Assembly (NCBI GenBank): GCA_035555795.1
Contig: DATMGE010000072.1
Span: 1-64,000 of the forward strand
Direction of reading: 5' to 3'
Length of the DNA stretch: 64,000 bases
Source: RCIO01 sp035555795
GTDB taxonomy: Bacteria > Pseudomonadota > Alphaproteobacteria > Rhizobiales > Rhizobiaceae
Part shown: piece by piece, positions 51,547-61,272 of the stretch
Numbering within the stretch: position 1 is the stretch's first letter
Layout of the letters: every line of letters starts with the position of its first letter
Made by a program: the position numbers and the translations under genes
The notes under the pieces: model-generated
What the model saw: the letters and a program-made list of their open reading frames with translations, nothing else
What the model was told of the DNA's origin: nothing
The model's database searches: none

Positions 51547-52968
51547 TCAGATAACCTTTCCGGGGTTCATGATGCCGGCCGGATCGAATGCCGCCTTGAT
51601 GCGGCGCATGAGATCGATCCCCATCGCAGGCGCGGTCGCGATTAACTCGTCGCGCTTGAGCTGGCCGATGCCGTGCTCCGCCGAAATCGACCCGTTATAG
51701 GCGCGCACGATGTCGTGCACCGCATCGTTCATGGCACGGTAGTGCGAGAGGTACGCCGACGCGTCCATGCCGACCGGCTGCGAGACGTTGAAGTGCAAAT
51801 TGCCGTCGCCCATATGGCCGAAGCAGACGAGCCGGGCGCCCGGCACCACGCGCTGCACGGCCGCACCCGCCTCGTCGATGAAACGCGGGATCGTGGCGAC
51901 CGGCACGGAAATATCGTGCTTGATGGAGCCGCCTTCCGGCTTCTGCGCGTCCGACATGTCTTCCCTCAGCATCCAGAATGCCTCGGCTTGCGCGAGGTTG
52001 CCGGCGATCACCGCATCCTCGACCCAGCCGCGCTCCAGCCCCTCGCCGAGAATATGTTCGATGAGATCGCGCGCGTCTTCCGGCGACCGTCCCGACGATA
52101 TTTCGATCAGTACATACCAGGGATGCGGCGCGCCGAGCGGAGCGGGGCGGCCTGGAACGTGCCGCACGACGAAGTCCAGCGACTTGTCGATGCAGAGTTC
52201 GAAGGCCGTCAGCCCGTTTCCGGCCCGCTCGCTGGCGAGACCGAAAAGATCGAGCGCCGCCTGTGGCGAGGGCACGCCGGCCCATGCGACCTCGCGGCCC
52301 TTCGGCTTCGGATAGAGCTTCATCACGGCGGCGGTGATGATGCCGAGCGTGCCTTCGGCCCCGACGAACAGGTTTTTCAGGTCGTAGCCGGTATTGTCCT
52401 TCTTCAGCTTGCGCAGGTCATCGAAGACCTCGCCGGTCGGCAACACCACCTCCACGCCAAGACAAAGCTCACGCGTATTGCCATAGGCCAGCACGCCGGT
52501 ACCGCCGGCATTGGTGGAAAGATTGCCGCCGATCTGCGCCGTGCCCTGCCCGCCGAGCGAGAGCGGAAACAGCCGCTCCTGCGCGTCCGCCGCCTCGCGC
52601 AGTGTCTGGAGCACGACGCCCGCTTCGGCGGTGACCGTGTTCGATTGCAGGTCGATCTCGCGGATGCGGTTCATCCGCTGCGTGGTGACGATCACCGCGC
52701 GGCCGCTCATGTCTGGCGTCTGGCCGCCCACAAGGCCGGTATTGCCGCCCTGCGGCACGACCGGCGTGCCTGTCTCGCTCGCCAGCCGCAGAATGTTGCT
52801 CACCTCCTCGGTGGAACCTGGTCTCAGCACGAGGCTTGTCGCGCCATGCCACAGGCCGCGCCTCTCGACGAGATAGGGCGCGATGTCGGCGGGGTCGCTG
52901 AGTGCGTTGGCGGGGCCGACGATGGCTGCGAAACGGTCGGCGAGGGAAGGATCGAGTGCGTTTGCCAT
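51547..52968 (-). CDS. FAD-linked 2-hydroxyacid dehydrogenase (D-lactate/D-2-hydroxyglutarate type)
   Basis: 473 residues with an FAD-binding PCMH domain (VVPQGGNTGLVGGQTPDMSGRAVIVTTQRMN near residue 70, LGGQGTAQIGGNLSTNAGGTGVLAYGNTR near 140). A C-terminal oxidase domain carries the HMGDGNLHFNVSQP and AEHGIGQLKRDEL histidine motifs. The substrate is a 2-hydroxy acid, exact identity unknown. It is 13 nt downstream of tsaC and probably in the same transcript. Confidence 0.9.
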   Translation of the reverse strand: MANALDPSLADRFAAIVGPANALSDPADIAPYLVERRGLWHGATSLVLRPGSTEEVSNILRLASETGTPVVPQGGNTGLVGGQTPDMSGRAVIVTTQRMNRIREIDLQSNTVTAEAGVVLQTLREAADAQERLFPLSLGGQGTAQIGGNLSTNAGGTGVLAYGNTRELCLGVEVVLPTGEVFDDLRKLKKDNTGYDLKNLFVGAEGTLGIITAAVMKLYPKPKGREVAWAGVPSPQAALDLFGLASERAGNGLTAFELCIDKSLDFVVRHVPGRPAPLGAPHPWYVLIEISSGRSPEDARDLIEHILGEGLERGWVEDAVIAGNLAQAEAFWMLREDMSDAQKPEGGSIKHDISVPVATIPRFIDEAGAAVQRVVPGARLVCFGHMGDGNLHFNVSQPVGMDASAYLSHYRAMNDAVHDIVRAYNGSISAEHGIGQLKRDELIATAPAMGIDLMRRIKAAFDPAGIMNPGKVI

Positions 52969-52981
52969 GTCCTGGGTCCGA

Positions 52982-53944
52982 TTATGCAGGATCGTCGCGC
53001 GGCGCGGCTGCGCGCGCCAGACGGTCGTTGATCGCCTCGCCCAGACCCGTCGACGGTATCGGCGCGACGGCGATGCCCGCAGCCCCAGACCGGTCCAGCG
53101 ACTGCATATGGGCGAACAGATTGGCAGCGGCCTCGACCAGATCTGCCCGCGGCGAAAGGTTCAACGTGGCGACGGCCTGCGCCGGGGCCGGTTCCGGGCC
53201 GAAGCCGAGCCACGCTTCGCCGTGCCGGATGTCGGTGGCGTCGAGTCGCATGCCCGCGCGCGGTGCATAATGCGACGCCATCATGCCGGGCGCCTGGATG
53301 CCGTGGGAGCCGTCCCGCACGAGCGGCATGCCGGCGACGGCGCTGATGGCCTCCGCCGAGACGCCGCCGGGGCGCAAAAGCTGCAACGTGCCGCGCTCGA
53401 CCTTCACGATGGTGGATTCCAGCCCGACCGGCGTTGCCCCCCCATCGACGACCAGCGGGATTCGCGCGCCGAGATCGTCTGCGACGTGGGTAGCCGTAGT
53501 GGCGCTGATCCGCCCCGACGAATTGGCGCTGGGCGCGGCCAGCGGCTTGCCGAAGGCGGCGATGAGCTCATTGGCGAATCCGCGCGGCATGCGCACGGCC
53601 AGCGTTTCCAGGCCCGCCGTAGCGAGCGGATGCACGCCTGCATCGCTTCGCAGGGGCAGGACCAGCGTCAGCGGGCCGGGCCAGAACTGCATTGCAAGCT
53701 CGCGCGACACCTCGTCGAAGACGACCAGCCGCTCGGCCATGGCGATGTCTGCGACATGGGCGATCAGCGGGTTGAAGCGCGGGCGGCGCTTGGCTTCGAA
53801 GATGCGTGCTATCGCCGCGCCATTTGTCGCATCGCCGGCGAGGCCGTAGACGGTTTCGGTGGGGATCGCCACCACCTCGCCCCGCGCCAGCGCGTCCAGC
53901 GCCGGCTGCAATGCTTCCTTCTGGGCAATGATGATGGCGGACAA
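52982..53944 (-). CDS. tsaC: L-threonylcarbamoyladenylate synthase (Sua5/TsaC)
   Basis: 320 residues: a YrdC domain (ALARGEVVAIPTETVYGLAGDATN, RPRFNPLIAHVADI, LAAPSANSSGRISATTATHVADDLG) plus the C-terminal Sua5 domain, giving the long Sua5 form. It makes threonylcarbamoyl-AMP for the t6A modification of tRNA at A37. Confidence 0.94.
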   Translation of the reverse strand: MSAIIIAQKEALQPALDALARGEVVAIPTETVYGLAGDATNGAAIARIFEAKRRPRFNPLIAHVADIAMAERLVVFDEVSRELAMQFWPGPLTLVLPLRSDAGVHPLATAGLETLAVRMPRGFANELIAAFGKPLAAPSANSSGRISATTATHVADDLGARIPLVVDGGATPVGLESTIVKVERGTLQLLRPGGVSAEAISAVAGMPLVRDGSHGIQAPGMMASHYAPRAGMRLDATDIRHGEAWLGFGPEPAPAQAVATLNLSPRADLVEAAANLFAHMQSLDRSGAAGIAVAPIPSTGLGEAINDRLARAAAPRDDPA

Positions 53945-54044
53945 GGTCTGTTCCTCGGTTCATGCCGTGCTAGCCGAGAAAGGGCGTGTGCGGCAAGTCG
54001 GTCAGGCGGTTGACCACGGCGGCGGCGGGCCTCATTCTCCCGCG

Positions 54045-54467
54045 ATGGATACGACCATGCTGTTCACCTTGAAATTTCTTCATCTCATCGGGCTGATGCT
54101 GGGCGCTGCGGCGGGCTTTGGCACGATGGCTGTCGTGCGCCAGCAGCGGCGCGGCGGTCCGGCACCGGCGCTTGCCGCGCTTCGGCCCTTCTTCGGGTCG
54201 ATGGGCCTGGTAGGCATCCTGCTCCTGTGGGCGACAGGGCTCCTGCTGTGGCTGTTTCGCTATGACATGGTCGATCTTGGCCCCGCCTACCACGCCAAGC
54301 TCGGTGTCGCCGCGCTCCTGCTCATCATCATCTGCACGACATTCTACGCCGTGCGCCGCGCGCTGGCTGCGGGTGAGGCGCCGCCAGCCTGGGTGCGCGC
54401 AGCGGGCATGACGACACCTGTTCTCACCTTGCTGGCGGTCGCGCTGGCATCGTGGATATTCCTGTAG
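54045..54467 (+). CDS. Four-helix integral membrane protein
   Basis: 140 residues from MDTTMLFTLKFLHLIGLMLGAAAGFG. Four hydrophobic helices are visible, the first with a conserved-looking His (FLHLIG) and the last WIFL at the C terminus. The layout recalls small CopD/heme-type membrane proteins, but I cannot assign a family. It precedes the pirin gene by 30 nt and may share its transcript. Confidence 0.75.
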   Translation: MDTTMLFTLKFLHLIGLMLGAAAGFGTMAVVRQQRRGGPAPALAALRPFFGSMGLVGILLLWATGLLLWLFRYDMVDLGPAYHAKLGVAALLLIIICTTFYAVRRALAAGEAPPAWVRAAGMTTPVLTLLAVALASWIFL

Positions 54468-54497
54468 AGGGCGACAAGCCCGAAAGGCCGGTGGAAA

Positions 54498-55418
54498 ATG
54501 AGCTTCTTTCCCGGAAAAGATCCTGAGCCCGGCGATGCGTTCGCTTGCGATGCCATCGCGACGCTGATCATCCCGCGCGCGCACGATATTGGCGGTTTCG
54601 AGGTGAGGCGTGCGCTGCCGTCGTCGCGGCGGCGTCTCGTCGGTCCCTTCATCTTTTTTGATCGCATGGGGCCGGCGATCATGCGGGTGGGGCAGGCGAT
54701 GGACGTGCGCCCGCATCCGCATATCGGGCTCGCCACCGTCACCTATTTGTTCGACGGCAAGGTGCGGCATCGCGACTCGCTGGGCACCGAGATGGTCATC
54801 GAACCGGGCGACGTGAATCTCATGACGGCCGGCCGCGGCATCGTCCATTCGGAGCGTACGCCCGAGGAAATGCGCGGCGCGCCCATGTCGATTTCCGGCC
54901 TGCAGACCTGGTTGGCGCTGCCCGATGGCGGCGAGGAGGTTGCGCCCCTTTTCGAGAACACGGCCCGCGCCGAACTGCCTGGCTTCGAGGATGGCGGCGC
55001 GACGGGCCGCATGGTGATCGGCGATTTCGCGGGGCTGAAGGCGCCGGTCCGCACCGCCACCGACACGCTCTATGTCGACCTGCGCCTCAGCGCCGGCGGA
55101 TCGATCCAGATTCCCGCCGAAAGCGAGGAGCGGGCGATCTATACGCTTTCCGGGGAGGTCGACATCGCAGGCGACGTCTTCCCGGTCGACCGCCTCCTGG
55201 TATTCCGCCCCGGCGACGAGATCGTCGTGAAAAGCGAGCGCGGCGCGCATTTCATGCTGTTCGGTGGTGCATCCCTCGGCTCGCGGCGCTACATATGGTG
55301 GAACTTCGTCTCCTCTTCGAAGGAGCGGATCGAGCAGGCGAAGGAAGAATGGCGCACGGGCAAGTTCGATATCGTGCCCGGCGACGAGGAAGAATTCATC
55401 CCGCTGCCATCGACATGA
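54498..55418 (+). CDS. Pirin family cupin protein
   Basis: 306 residues with an N-terminal pirin domain: RRALPSSRRRLVGPFIFFDRMGP and the metal-binding DVRPHPHIGLATVTYLFDG, with further HSE (GIVHSERTPEEM). A C-terminal pirin_C cupin domain follows. Pirins bind iron. Some have quercetin dioxygenase activity and others act as regulators. Role here unknown. Confidence 0.92.
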   Translation: MSFFPGKDPEPGDAFACDAIATLIIPRAHDIGGFEVRRALPSSRRRLVGPFIFFDRMGPAIMRVGQAMDVRPHPHIGLATVTYLFDGKVRHRDSLGTEMVIEPGDVNLMTAGRGIVHSERTPEEMRGAPMSISGLQTWLALPDGGEEVAPLFENTARAELPGFEDGGATGRMVIGDFAGLKAPVRTATDTLYVDLRLSAGGSIQIPAESEERAIYTLSGEVDIAGDVFPVDRLLVFRPGDEIVVKSERGAHFMLFGGASLGSRRYIWWNFVSSSKERIEQAKEEWRTGKFDIVPGDEEEFIPLPST

Positions 55419-55525
55419 GACGGCTTACCATTGTTTCGCCCGGCTGCGCGTTTACTTTCATGAGACGAACCCATATGTCGGCACAGCCGCGCCAGCCGTC
55501 GAAACCGCAAGCCGGATAGAAAGAC

Positions 55526-57439
55526 GTGAAATCGCCCCCTAAAACGCCGCTTCTCGACAAGGTTCGCCTTCCGTCGGATCTCCGCAAGCTCGATGAGTCG
55601 CAATTGCCGCAACTCGCCGGCGAATTACGCGCCGAACTGGTGGACGCGGTATCGCAGACCGGCGGGCATCTCGGCGCCGGGCTCGGCGTGGTCGAGCTCA
55701 CCGTCGCGCTGCATTATGTCTTCGACACGCCGGACGACCGCATCATCTGGGATGTCGGCCACCAAGCCTATCCGCACAAGATCCTGACCGGCCGGCGCGA
55801 CCGCATCCGCACCCTTCGCCAGGAAGGCGGCCTTTCCGGCTTCACGAAGCGCAGCGAGAGCGAATACGATCCCTTCGGCGCCGCGCACTCCTCCACCTCG
55901 ATCTCGGCAGGGCTCGGCATGGCCGTCGCCCGCGATCTTTCTGGTGGCAGGAACAATGTGATCGCCGTGATCGGCGACGGCGCCATGTCGGCCGGCATGG
56001 CCTATGAGGCGATGAACAATGCCGGCGCGCTGGATGCGCGGCTGATCGTCATCCTCAACGACAACGACATGTCGATCGCCCCGCCTTCCGGCGCGATGAG
56101 CGCCTATCTGGCGCGGCTGGCCTCGGGCTCGACCTATGCCGGCATCCGCGATTTCGGCAAGAAGCTCACCTCCTACCTCGGCAAGCGGGCCGACAAGGCT
56201 ATCACGCGCGCGGTCGAGCATGCGCGCGGCTATGTCACCGGCGGCACGCTGTTCGAGGAACTGGGCTTCTTCCATATCGGCCCGATCGACGGGCACAATC
56301 TCGAGCACCTCGTGCCGGTGCTGAAGAATGTGCGCGACAATGGCGCTGGGCCGGTGCTGATCCATGTCGTGACGCAGAAGGGCAAGGGCTATCCGCCAGC
56401 CGAGGCCGCCGCCGACAAATATCATGGCGTCAACAAGTTCGACGTCATCACCGGCGCGCAGGCCAAGGCGCCCGCCAATGCGCCGAGCTACACCAAGGTC
56501 TTCGCGCAGGCGCTGGTGCAGGAAGCGCATCTGGACGACAAGATCGTTGCGGTGACGGCAGCGATGCCCTCGGGCACCGGGCTCGACCTGTTCGGCGAAG
56601 CCTTCCCGACACGCACATTCGATGTCGGCATCGCCGAGCAGCATGCGGTGACCTTCGCCGCCGGTCTCGCCACGGAAGGCTACAAGCCCTTCTGCGCCAT
56701 CTATTCGACCTTCCTCCAGCGCGCCTACGACCAGGTCGTGCACGATGTCTCGATCCAGCACCTGCCGGTGCGTTTCGCCATCGACCGGGCCGGCTTCGTC
56801 GGCGCGGACGGCGCGACCCATTGCGGCGCCTTCGATACGGCCTATCTGGCGACGCTACCGGACTTCGTGGTGATGGCAGCGGCGGACGAGGCGGAACTGA
56901 AGCATATGGTGCGTACGGCGGCGGCCTATGACGAAGGGCCGATTTCCTTCCGCTATCCGCGCGGCGACGGTGTCGGCGTGGAAATGCCGGAGCGCGGCGA
57001 GATATTGCCGATCGGCAAGGGCCGGGTGCTGCGCGAAGGCAGCAAGGTGGCACTGCTCTCATTCGGCACGCGGTTGCAGGAATGCCTGCTGGCGGCGGAG
57101 GAACTCGACGCCGCCGGCCTGTCTGCCACGGTTGCGGATGCACGCTTCGCCAAGCCGCTGGACACCGAACTGATCGACCGTCTGGCGCGCAGCCATGAAG
57201 TGCTCATTACGGTCGAGGAGGGCGCGATCGGCGGCTTCGGCAGTCACGTGCTGCACCATCTCGCTGTGGCGGGCCTGCTGGACCATGGCCTGAAGGTACG
57301 CCCGCTGGCGCTGCCGGACCGCTATGTCGACCATGCCAAGCCGGAGAAGATGAATGCCGATGCCGGCCTCGACGCGCGCGGCATCGTCCATGCGGTCTTT
57401 GCCGCGCTGGGCCGCGACGAACTGGCCGCGAGAGCCTGA
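55526..57439 (+). CDS. dxs: 1-deoxy-D-xylulose-5-phosphate synthase
   Basis: 637 residues from GTG 55526. Thiamine-diphosphate motifs include DVGHQAYPHKILTGRRD, FGAAHSSTSISAGLGMAVARD and VIGDGAMSAGMAYEAMNNAG (GDG...NN) near residue 155. The transketolase C-terminal region begins near residue 330, with VGIAEQHAVTFAAGLA. It is the first enzyme of the MEP isoprenoid pathway, matching ispE at 21.2 kb. Confidence 0.97.
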   Translation: MKSPPKTPLLDKVRLPSDLRKLDESQLPQLAGELRAELVDAVSQTGGHLGAGLGVVELTVALHYVFDTPDDRIIWDVGHQAYPHKILTGRRDRIRTLRQEGGLSGFTKRSESEYDPFGAAHSSTSISAGLGMAVARDLSGGRNNVIAVIGDGAMSAGMAYEAMNNAGALDARLIVILNDNDMSIAPPSGAMSAYLARLASGSTYAGIRDFGKKLTSYLGKRADKAITRAVEHARGYVTGGTLFEELGFFHIGPIDGHNLEHLVPVLKNVRDNGAGPVLIHVVTQKGKGYPPAEAAADKYHGVNKFDVITGAQAKAPANAPSYTKVFAQALVQEAHLDDKIVAVTAAMPSGTGLDLFGEAFPTRTFDVGIAEQHAVTFAAGLATEGYKPFCAIYSTFLQRAYDQVVHDVSIQHLPVRFAIDRAGFVGADGATHCGAFDTAYLATLPDFVVMAAADEAELKHMVRTAAAYDEGPISFRYPRGDGVGVEMPERGEILPIGKGRVLREGSKVALLSFGTRLQECLLAAEELDAAGLSATVADARFAKPLDTELIDRLARSHEVLITVEEGAIGGFGSHVLHHLAVAGLLDHGLKVRPLALPDRYVDHAKPEKMNADAGLDARGIVHAVFAALGRDELAARA

Positions 57440-57542
57440 TTCATCTGGTGTTAAGGCTGCCGGTTGCGGCTTTGCTTACCCTTCCGGCTGACGCTTCCTT
57501 AGGCCGCGCGCGGTAGTTGGTGTCGCCATTGGGGTGACGCTG

Positions 57543-57755
57543 ATGCACAGATTCATATTGATCGCCGCGGCGCTTGCCGCGAGTACCGCCATTGCGGATG
57601 AGCGCATCGACCGCAGCATCGACGAGGCGGCAAGCCGCATCGTCGCAGAGCGCATGGGCGAGCTGCGCGGCAGCCTCAAACCCGGCGAAAAGCCGGAGAT
57701 GGTGCAGGGCATGACGGCAGATGCCGGCACGAAGCGGACGTGGACGCGCTTCTGA
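57543..57755 (+). CDS. Small secreted protein of unknown function
   Basis: 70 residues from MHRFILIAAALAASTAIADERIDRSIDEAA. A signal peptide ending near residue 18 is followed by a short charged, helical mature part. A GGGGTGA lies upstream. It sits between dxs and the TlyA-like gene on the same strand. No family recognised. Confidence 0.55.
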   Translation: MHRFILIAAALAASTAIADERIDRSIDEAASRIVAERMGELRGSLKPGEKPEMVQGMTADAGTKRTWTRF

Positions 57756-57794
57756 TCCGCTTGCATTCCGCCGCCCTCTTGGTCATTCAGGGCG

Positions 57795-58547
57795 ATGACA
57801 TCCGATCCGCAGACAGGACACAGGCTGGACGAGGCGCTCGTCGCGCGTGGCTTCTTCGACAGCCGCTCGCGTGCGCGCGACGCAATCCTGCGCGGCAGCG
57901 TCACCGTCGCCGGCGCGAAGGTGGAAAAGCCCGGTAAGCTCGTGCCCGCGACGGTGGAGATCGCGGTGGACGATCCGGCCCGCGCCTATGTCTCGCGCGC
58001 GGCGTTGAAGCTGATCGCCGGGCTCGACCATTTCCATGTAGATCCCTCGGGCGCCGTCACGCTCGACCTCGGCGCCTCGACCGGCGGCTTCACGCAGGTG
58101 CTGCTGGAGCGCGGCGCGGCGCGGGTTTTCGCGGTCGATGTCGGCCACGGCCAGATGCGCCCGGAAATCGCCGCCGATTCACGCGTGACCCTGCTGGAGG
58201 GCGTGAACGCGCGCGATCTCGACGCCGGCCATCTCGGGCGGGAGCAGCCGTCTTTCCTTTGCAGCGATGTCAGCTTCATATCGCTTCGGCTGGCGCTTCC
58301 GCCAGCTTTGTCGCTGATGGCGGCCGGCGCGAGGGCGATCCTCCTGTTCAAGCCGCAGTTCGAGGTCGGCCGCGAACGCGTCGGCAGGGGCGGACTTGTC
58401 GAAGATGCGGTCGGCCACGCCGCGGCTGACGATTTCACGGCATGGCTCGACGGCCAGCCCGGCTGGTCCGTCGCCGGCCTCGTGCCATCGCCGATCGCAG
58501 GCGGCGACGGCAATCATGAATATCTTGTCGGTGCGGTGAAGACATGA
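57795..58547 (+). CDS. TlyA-family RNA methyltransferase
   Basis: 250 residues with an N-terminal S4 RNA-binding domain (RLDEALVARGFFDSRSRARDAILRGSVTVAG) and an FtsJ-like methyltransferase with the SAM motif LDLGASTGGFTQVLLERGA near residue 93 and VDVGHGQM. TlyA enzymes methylate 16S C1409 and 23S C1920 2'-O positions. Target not proven here. It overlaps the RlmD-like gene by 4 nt. Confidence 0.9.
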   Translation: MTSDPQTGHRLDEALVARGFFDSRSRARDAILRGSVTVAGAKVEKPGKLVPATVEIAVDDPARAYVSRAALKLIAGLDHFHVDPSGAVTLDLGASTGGFTQVLLERGAARVFAVDVGHGQMRPEIAADSRVTLLEGVNARDLDAGHLGREQPSFLCSDVSFISLRLALPPALSLMAAGARAILLFKPQFEVGRERVGRGGLVEDAVGHAAADDFTAWLDGQPGWSVAGLVPSPIAGGDGNHEYLVGAVKT

Positions 58548-59788
58548 CGGACAACCGCTTCCATATCGATGCGATGGGTGCGCAGGGCGACGGCCTCGCC
58601 CATATGAACGGCGCGGCCGTCTTCATCCCCTTCACCCTGCCAGGCGAAGACGTGACGGCCTCGCGCGACGGCAGCCGCGCCGATCTCCTGGCCGTACTGC
58701 GGGCCTCCGAGGCGCGCATCGAGCCGTCATGCACCCATTTCGGCACCTGCGGTTCCTGCGCCCTGCAACATTGGGACGAGGCGAGCTATCTCGCATGGAA
58801 ACGCGACAAGGTGGTCGACGCCTTGCGCGGGCAGCGGATCACCTGCGAGGTGACGCCGATCCTGCCATCCGCGCCCGGCATGCGGCGGCGCGCCACCTAT
58901 GCGCTGCGCCGCACCGAAAGCGGCATGCTGCTCGGCTACTACGAAGCGCTGTCGCACCGGATCGTGGATATTGTCGAAGACCCGATCATGCTGCCCTCCA
59001 TCGTGGCGCGGTTTGCCGACCTGCGGGCGTTGGCCACGCTCATCTGCGCTACCGGCGATGCCTTCAGGATGACGGTGACGCAGACCGACTCCGGGCTCGA
59101 CATAGCCATCGCGGGTGCCGGCAAGCCGACGCCGGAACAAAGGCTGCGGGCCAGCGATTTCGCGGTGAGGAACCGGCTTGCCCGCGTTTCGCTGGATGGC
59201 GAGATCATCGTGGAGCCGGCCAAGCCGACCGTGAGCTTCGGGGGCACCGCAGTGATCCTGCCGCCCGGCGGATTCCTGCAGGCATCGGAGCCGACCGAAC
59301 AGGCGATGGCCGCTCTTGTCACCGGCCATCTCAAACGCGCGAAAAAAGTGGTCGATCTCTTCAGCGGCGCAGGCACGTTTTCGCTGCCGCTCGCGCGCGG
59401 CGCCGATGTCCATGCCGTCGAGTCCGATACGCCCGCCCTTGCCGCGCTCGACCGGGGCTTTCGTTTCGGCAGCGGCCTGCGCCGGGTGACGACCGAGAAA
59501 CGCGACCTCTTCCGCCGTCCGCTGACCTTCAAGGAACTGGCACTCTATGACGGGCTCGTCTTCGACCCGCCCCGCGCCGGCGCCGAGGATCAGGCCAAGC
59601 AGATCGCGCGCTCCACGGTGCCCTTCGTCGCGGCCGTCTCCTGCAACCCGGTGACCCTCGCCCGCGACCTCGCAATCCTGCTGGCAGGCGGCTACACGCT
59701 GCGCTCCGTCACGCCGATCGACCAGTTCCTCTGGTCGCCGCATGTCGAGGCGGTGGCGCTGCTGGAGAAGCCGCGCAAGCGGCGGTGA
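58544..59788 (+). CDS. RlmD-like RNA uracil-C5 methyltransferase (RumA family)
   Basis: 414 residues. A short N-terminal region (shorter than a full TRAM domain), then the [4Fe-4S] cysteine cluster CTHFGTCGSCALQHW near residue 65. A class I SAM domain follows (VVDLFSGAGTFSLPLARG near 270), and the catalytic Cys in VAAVSCNPVTLARDL near 368, preceded by DPPRAGAE. These enzymes make m5U in 23S rRNA (or tRNA). The exact target is unproven. Translationally coupled to the TlyA-like gene. Confidence 0.92.
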   Translation: MTDNRFHIDAMGAQGDGLAHMNGAAVFIPFTLPGEDVTASRDGSRADLLAVLRASEARIEPSCTHFGTCGSCALQHWDEASYLAWKRDKVVDALRGQRITCEVTPILPSAPGMRRRATYALRRTESGMLLGYYEALSHRIVDIVEDPIMLPSIVARFADLRALATLICATGDAFRMTVTQTDSGLDIAIAGAGKPTPEQRLRASDFAVRNRLARVSLDGEIIVEPAKPTVSFGGTAVILPPGGFLQASEPTEQAMAALVTGHLKRAKKVVDLFSGAGTFSLPLARGADVHAVESDTPALAALDRGFRFGSGLRRVTTEKRDLFRRPLTFKELALYDGLVFDPPRAGAEDQAKQIARSTVPFVAAVSCNPVTLARDLAILLAGGYTLRSVTPIDQFLWSPHVEAVALLEKPRKRR

Positions 59789-59791
59789 GGC

Positions 59792-61207
59792 TCACGCCTG
59801 CGTGCCGCCCACCGTCATCTGGTCCATCCTCAGATGCGGCTGGCCGACGCCCACCGGCACCTGCTGGCCGGCCTTGCCGCACATGCCGATGCCGTTGTCG
59901 AGCTTCATGTCGTTGCCGATCATGGAGACCCGGTGCATGGCGTCCGGTCCGTTGCCGATCAGCATCGCGCCCTTGATCGGATAGGTCACCTTGCCGTTCT
60001 CGATCATGTAGGCCTCGGTGCAGCCGAACACGAACTTACCGGAGGTGATGTCGACCTGGCCGCCGCCGAAGGAAACGGCGTAGATGCCCTTCTTCACCGA
60101 GGCGATGATCTCCTCCGGCGTCTTGTCGCCGCCGGTCATATAGGTGTTGGTCATGCGCGGCATGGGCTGGTGCGCATAGGATTCGCGCCGCCCGTTGCCG
60201 GTCGCAGCCATGCCCATCAGCCGGGCATTCTGGCGGTCCTGCATGTAGCCGACGAGCTTGCCGTCATCGATCAGCACATTGCGTGCCGAGGGCGTTCCCT
60301 CGTCGTCGATGGTCAGCGAGCCGCGCCGCTCCTCAATGGTGCCGTCGTCCACGACGGTCACGCCTTTTGCCGCGACCTGGCTGCCGAGCAGTCCGGCGAA
60401 GGCCGAGGTCTTCTTGCGGTTGAAATCGCCTTCGAGCCCATGCCCCACGGCCTCGTGCAGCATGACCCCCGGCCAGCCCGCCGAAAGCACGATGTCGAAG
60501 GTGCCCGCCGGAGCGGGCTTCGCCTCCAGATTGACCAGCGCCTGCCGCAGCGCTTCCCGCGCGGCGAATTTCCAGCTTTCATCGGCGATGAAGTCGCCGA
60601 ACGCCTTGCGCCCGCCCATGCCGTGCGAGCCGGTTTCCTGCCGGTCGCCCTCGCCGACGACCACGGAAACATTGACGCGCACCAGCGGGCGGATGTCTTC
60701 CGCCAGCGTGCCGTCGCCGCGCAGGATCTCCACGCGCTGCCATGAGGCCGCGAGCGAGGCGGTCACCTGCCGCACGCGCGGGTCGGCGGCGCGCAGCCAG
60801 GCGTCGATCTCCTGCAGCAGGCGCACCTTCTCGCCGAAGCCCGGCTCGGCGAGCGGGTTTGCTTCGCCATAGAGGTGCCGGTTGGTGCGCTGGGGTGCCG
60901 GCGCGAGCGTGCCGGAATAGCCGGACTTCACCGTCGAGACGGCATCGGCGGCGCGGCGCAGGGCCGCCTGCGAAAGCTCGCTCGCATGGGCATAGCCGAC
61001 CGCTTCGCCGGCCACGGCGCGCAGGCCGAATCCCTGATCCGTATTGAAGCTAGCCGTCTTCAGCTTGCCATTGTCGAAGACGAGAGCCTCGCCTTCGCGA
61101 TATTCGAGGAACAGTTCGCCGTCATCGGCGCCGGCGATCGTGTCGCGCACGATGCTCTTTACGGCCTCGTCGGAAATATCGAACTGTTCGAGAAGTCGGT
61201 TTGTCAT
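59792..61207 (-). CDS. tldD: Metalloprotease TldD
   Basis: 471 residues with the zinc motif HEAVGHGLEGDFNRKKTSAF (HExxxH type) near residue 255 and the C-terminal CGKAGQQVPVGVGQPHLRM. TldD pairs with TldE (PmbA), which is not in this window, to process modified peptides and degrade CcdA-like substrates. Convergent with the RlmD-like gene, 3 nt apart. Confidence 0.95.
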   Translation of the reverse strand: MTNRLLEQFDISDEAVKSIVRDTIAGADDGELFLEYREGEALVFDNGKLKTASFNTDQGFGLRAVAGEAVGYAHASELSQAALRRAADAVSTVKSGYSGTLAPAPQRTNRHLYGEANPLAEPGFGEKVRLLQEIDAWLRAADPRVRQVTASLAASWQRVEILRGDGTLAEDIRPLVRVNVSVVVGEGDRQETGSHGMGGRKAFGDFIADESWKFAAREALRQALVNLEAKPAPAGTFDIVLSAGWPGVMLHEAVGHGLEGDFNRKKTSAFAGLLGSQVAAKGVTVVDDGTIEERRGSLTIDDEGTPSARNVLIDDGKLVGYMQDRQNARLMGMAATGNGRRESYAHQPMPRMTNTYMTGGDKTPEEIIASVKKGIYAVSFGGGQVDITSGKFVFGCTEAYMIENGKVTYPIKGAMLIGNGPDAMHRVSMIGNDMKLDNGIGMCGKAGQQVPVGVGQPHLRMDQMTVGGTQA

Positions 61208-61272
61208 CGGCAGGCTCCGCTGTTTCGGGAATCATATAATGATCCCGTCGCGCAGTTGCACTGCCGGTGTCG